Of a stretch of DNA of 64,000 nucleotides, positions 62,013 through 64,000 are shown one piece after another; the stretch's first letter is position 1, and each line of letters starts with the position of its first letter. Source of the stretch: Thiocapsa sp. UBA6158 (GTDB lineage Bacteria > Pseudomonadota > Gammaproteobacteria > Chromatiales > Chromatiaceae); NCBI RefSeq assembly GCF_002423035.1, contig NZ_DIUM01000135.1, positions 68,043 to 132,042 of the forward strand, read 5' to 3'. The notes beneath the pieces were generated by a model. The model had not been told where the DNA came from. It worked only from the letters and a program-made list of their open reading frames with translations, and ran no database searches. The translations under genes were made by a program, and so were the position numbers.

Positions 62013-63854
62013 TCAGCCGCCACCGCGCGTGTTGAACGCGACGTTCCAGTGCTCGTCCGGTGTGTCCACCGGGATCGCCGTCAGCTCCAGCGTGCCGACC
62101 TCGGTCACCGTGGCCTGAAGCCGGACCGCGACCACCTCGCCCTTTTTGTGATCTTTTGCGGGCAGCACGGTCTGGATCTCGGCGAGCTCCTCGAGCTCAT
62201 CTTCGCGCCACTCTTCCAGCAGCTCGCCGACCTCGTCCTCGCGCCGGACGCTCGAGCCGAAGAAACGGAAGCGCACCTGCTCGCCCACCACGAGACCGAA
62301 TTCCTGCGGCGGTGCGACCGGATCCGAGCCTTCCTCGAGCCCGAAAGGCACCAGGCAGAGCGCCTGAATCTCGGGTTCCATGCCGGGAATGGCCGGCATG
62401 GCGCTCTCCACCCCGACGTAGTAGGAGTGGCTCGTGCCGCCGCGGATCCGAACCCCGCCGTGACGCCGGACATGGGCATAGAAGGCGGCCCCGCGGGCGA
62501 CGGCCAGGTCCAGATCGCGTGCATCCAGTAGGCGGGCCACGGGCGCATCCTCCGCGACCAGCCACTGGTTGAGCACCTCGAGCACGCGCTCTTGGAGAAC
62601 CGGTGCCTTGAAGACGCCGCCGTTAAAGAGCACGGCGGTCGGATGCAGGAAGCTCGCGCCCGGTGTCTGGGCCACGAAGCCCTGCAGGTCCTCGGTCGCC
62701 CCGGTTTGGCGGCCGAGGAAGGCGGCCAAATGACGGGTTACGGCCGGATCCTGCGCGTAGGGCAGGCCGACCTTGGTGATCGCGCCGCGCGCGCGAACGG
62801 CCGGGCGACTGTCCGCGGCGACCGCCGGGAAGAAGCCCTCGATCAGGGTCGAGCGGACCTCCTCGCGGGTGAGCTCGGTGCGGATGCTGCCGCCGATCAG
62901 ACGCGAGCCGCGACTCGGGACCACGACCGGCATGCTTTCCAGATCGGGATCGGCCAGCAGTGACTCCTTGGCGATGCGGCAGCCGTGCGTCAGTGCCTGC
63001 AATTGCCAGCGATCCAGCTCCACGCCGCTCTTCGCCAGCTTCTGCTTCAACAGATGTGCGAGGGTCAGGTCCATGTTGTCGCCGCCGAGCAGGATGTGCT
63101 CGCCCACGGCCACGCGCGTCAGCTCGAGCGCCCCGTCCTGCTCGGTGACCGCGATCAGCGACAGATCCGTGGTCCCGCCGCCGACGTCCACCACCAGGAT
63201 GATGTCGCCGACCTGCACCTCATGCCGCCAAGCGCCCTTGGTGTCGTTGACCCAGGAGTAGAGTGCCGCCTGCGGCTCTTCAAGCAGGACCAGGTGCTCG
63301 ATGCCGATCGCACGGGCCGCCTCGGCGGTCAGCTCGCGCGCGGCCGGGTCGAAGGAGGCCGGCACCGTGACCGTGACCTCCTGACGGCTCAGCTGGTCGT
63401 ACGGAAACTGCCCGTTCCAGGCGTCGCGCAGATGGGCGAGGTAGTGCACGGTCGCATCGAAGGGCGAGATCCGCGGGATCTCGTCCGGCGCACCTGCCGG
63501 CAGGATCGCGGACTTGCGGTCGACGTCCGGATGACAGAGCCAGCTCTTCGCACTCGAGACCAGACGGATCGGCGTCGTGGTGCCCTGGTTGCGAGCCATC
63601 TCGCCGCAGATGCGGGTCGGGTCGGTCTGCCAGGGCAGGCCAAGGTCAGCGGCCTTGAGTTCGTCGGGATGCGGCAGATAGAGAGAGGACGGCAGCAGGG
63701 GGCGGGCCTCGACGGAGCCCGGCCCGATCAGCTGCGGGATGGAGACGAGCCCCTGGACGATGTTCTCGCCCTCGCTCTTGTCCGACTCCACGAACGACAG
63801 GGCGCAATGGGTGGTTCCCAGATCGATGCCGACGGCGTAGCGATAGTGACTCAC
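62013..63854 (-). CDS. Hsp70-family protein (DnaK/HscC-like)
   Basis: 613-residue actin-fold ATPase. YAVGIDLGTTHCALSFVESD is phosphate loop 1, VQVGDIILVVDVGGGTTDLS loop 2, HILLGGDNMDLTLAHLLKQK the connect motif and LHPTAVLFNGGVFKAPVLQE the adenosine loop. The C-terminal about 130 residues (GLVVGEQVRFRFFGSSVRRE) are a reduced substrate-binding-like domain without the usual DnaK lid. Starts with GTG overlapping the stop of the DUF2760 gene, so the two are coupled. The client is unknown. Confidence 0.87.
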   Translation of the reverse strand: MSHYRYAVGIDLGTTHCALSFVESDKSEGENIVQGLVSIPQLIGPGSVEARPLLPSSLYLPHPDELKAADLGLPWQTDPTRICGEMARNQGTTTPIRLVSSAKSWLCHPDVDRKSAILPAGAPDEIPRISPFDATVHYLAHLRDAWNGQFPYDQLSRQEVTVTVPASFDPAARELTAEAARAIGIEHLVLLEEPQAALYSWVNDTKGAWRHEVQVGDIILVVDVGGGTTDLSLIAVTEQDGALELTRVAVGEHILLGGDNMDLTLAHLLKQKLAKSGVELDRWQLQALTHGCRIAKESLLADPDLESMPVVVPSRGSRLIGGSIRTELTREEVRSTLIEGFFPAVAADSRPAVRARGAITKVGLPYAQDPAVTRHLAAFLGRQTGATEDLQGFVAQTPGASFLHPTAVLFNGGVFKAPVLQERVLEVLNQWLVAEDAPVARLLDARDLDLAVARGAAFYAHVRRHGGVRIRGGTSHSYYVGVESAMPAIPGMEPEIQALCLVPFGLEEGSDPVAPPQEFGLVVGEQVRFRFFGSSVRREDEVGELLEEWREDELEELAEIQTVLPAKDHKKGEVVAVRLQATVTEVGTLELTAIPVDTPDEHWNVAFNTRGGG

Positions 63855-64000
63855 AGTTCCACCTCCGCTGCGGCGAGGATGCGCAGGTCATGTCCGCCGG
63901 TGGTCTTGGGGAGATCCATCTCCGTGACGCGCCAGCCGCGATGCACGAGCGTCCCGTGGAACGGCGGATCTCCGACGACATTGCCGGTCGGTCGATTCGC
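63851..64000 (-). CDS. DUF2760 protein, C-terminal end (partial, runs off window)
   Basis: The last 49 codons: RPTGNVVGDPPFHGTLVHRG, WRVTEMDLPKTTGGHD, then ILAAAEVEL and TGA. This is the conserved end of DUF2760 proteins, which commonly stand just before Hsp70-family genes in Gammaproteobacteria. The stop overlaps the Hsp70 GTG start. Confidence 0.75.
   Translation of the reverse strand, partial: ANRPTGNVVGDPPFHGTLVHRGWRVTEMDLPKTTGGHDLRILAAAEVEL

Overview
The window is GC-rich, densely coded gammaproteobacterial DNA. The combination of osmoregulated periplasmic glucan genes (opgG/opgH), cyanase with a cyanate-type ABC transporter, glycogen genes, many toxin-antitoxin (TA) loci and type I restriction genes fits a purple sulfur bacterium of the Chromatiaceae. 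That family assignment is an inference from gene content; there is no rRNA, tRNA or CRISPR array to confirm it.

Layout. 1-2122: the 5' part of a split-type methionine synthase, a Phd/PIN TA pair, and a chimeric scrap of an AAA-ATPase-like gene joined to a PIN tail. 2098-8422: a cyanate block, made of a PAS histidine kinase and NarL-type regulator, a DJ-1/isonitrile-hydratase-like protein, a Tat-exported binding protein, a permease, an ATPase and cyanase. 8621-13209: a graveyard of remnants (AAA-ATPase-like/PD-(D/E)XK gene, YefM tail, IS66 TnpA, IS1182-type transposase, HD-GYP protein, BREX BrxL tail) around one intact diguanylate cyclase. 13257-17219: DUF4124 protein, cupin, glpK tail, glpD with a read-through tail, EamA exporter.

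17776-27428 is the most striking block. It is one minus-strand operon running AbrB antitoxin, PIN toxin, HsdM, HEPN toxin, MNT antitoxin fused to HsdS, OLD/RecF-like ATPase, DUF4276 Toprim protein, HsdR. From the HEPN gene onward every junction is an ATGA stop/start overlap. It looks like a type I restriction system with a HEPN-MNT module and an ATPase/Toprim module built in. Palindromic repeats are inserted in frame in two of its genes: one makes the MNT-HsdS fusion and one lies inside the HsdR helicase.

27429-37199: Uma2 nucleases (one broken, one intact), cyclophilin, TerB-like protein, rhodanese lipoprotein, HerA-like ATPase, double methyltransferase, a frame-disrupted alpha/beta hydrolase, and a second HEPN-MNT pair whose antitoxin is broken. 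37292-42449: a poorly known membrane cluster around an unusual P1B-type ATPase, with two paralogous Gly/Tyr-rich proteins and small membrane proteins, three of which start with MSDH. 42666-61098: a glucan block with a GH13 amylase, glycogen synthase with a long N-terminal tail, GH1 beta-glucosidase, SbmA/BacA-type ABC protein with degenerate ATPase motifs, a discoidin/six-hairpin glycosidase, a GH94 phosphorylase, OpgG, an uncharacterised coupled protein and OpgH. 61138-64000: a Phd/PIN pair, an Hsp70-family protein and the end of a DUF2760 gene.

An 86-89 bp repeat family with TTTAAACCGCG-type inverted ends occurs at least seven times between 27.7 and 52.9 kb, always next to gene ends, and supplies the stop codons of three genes.
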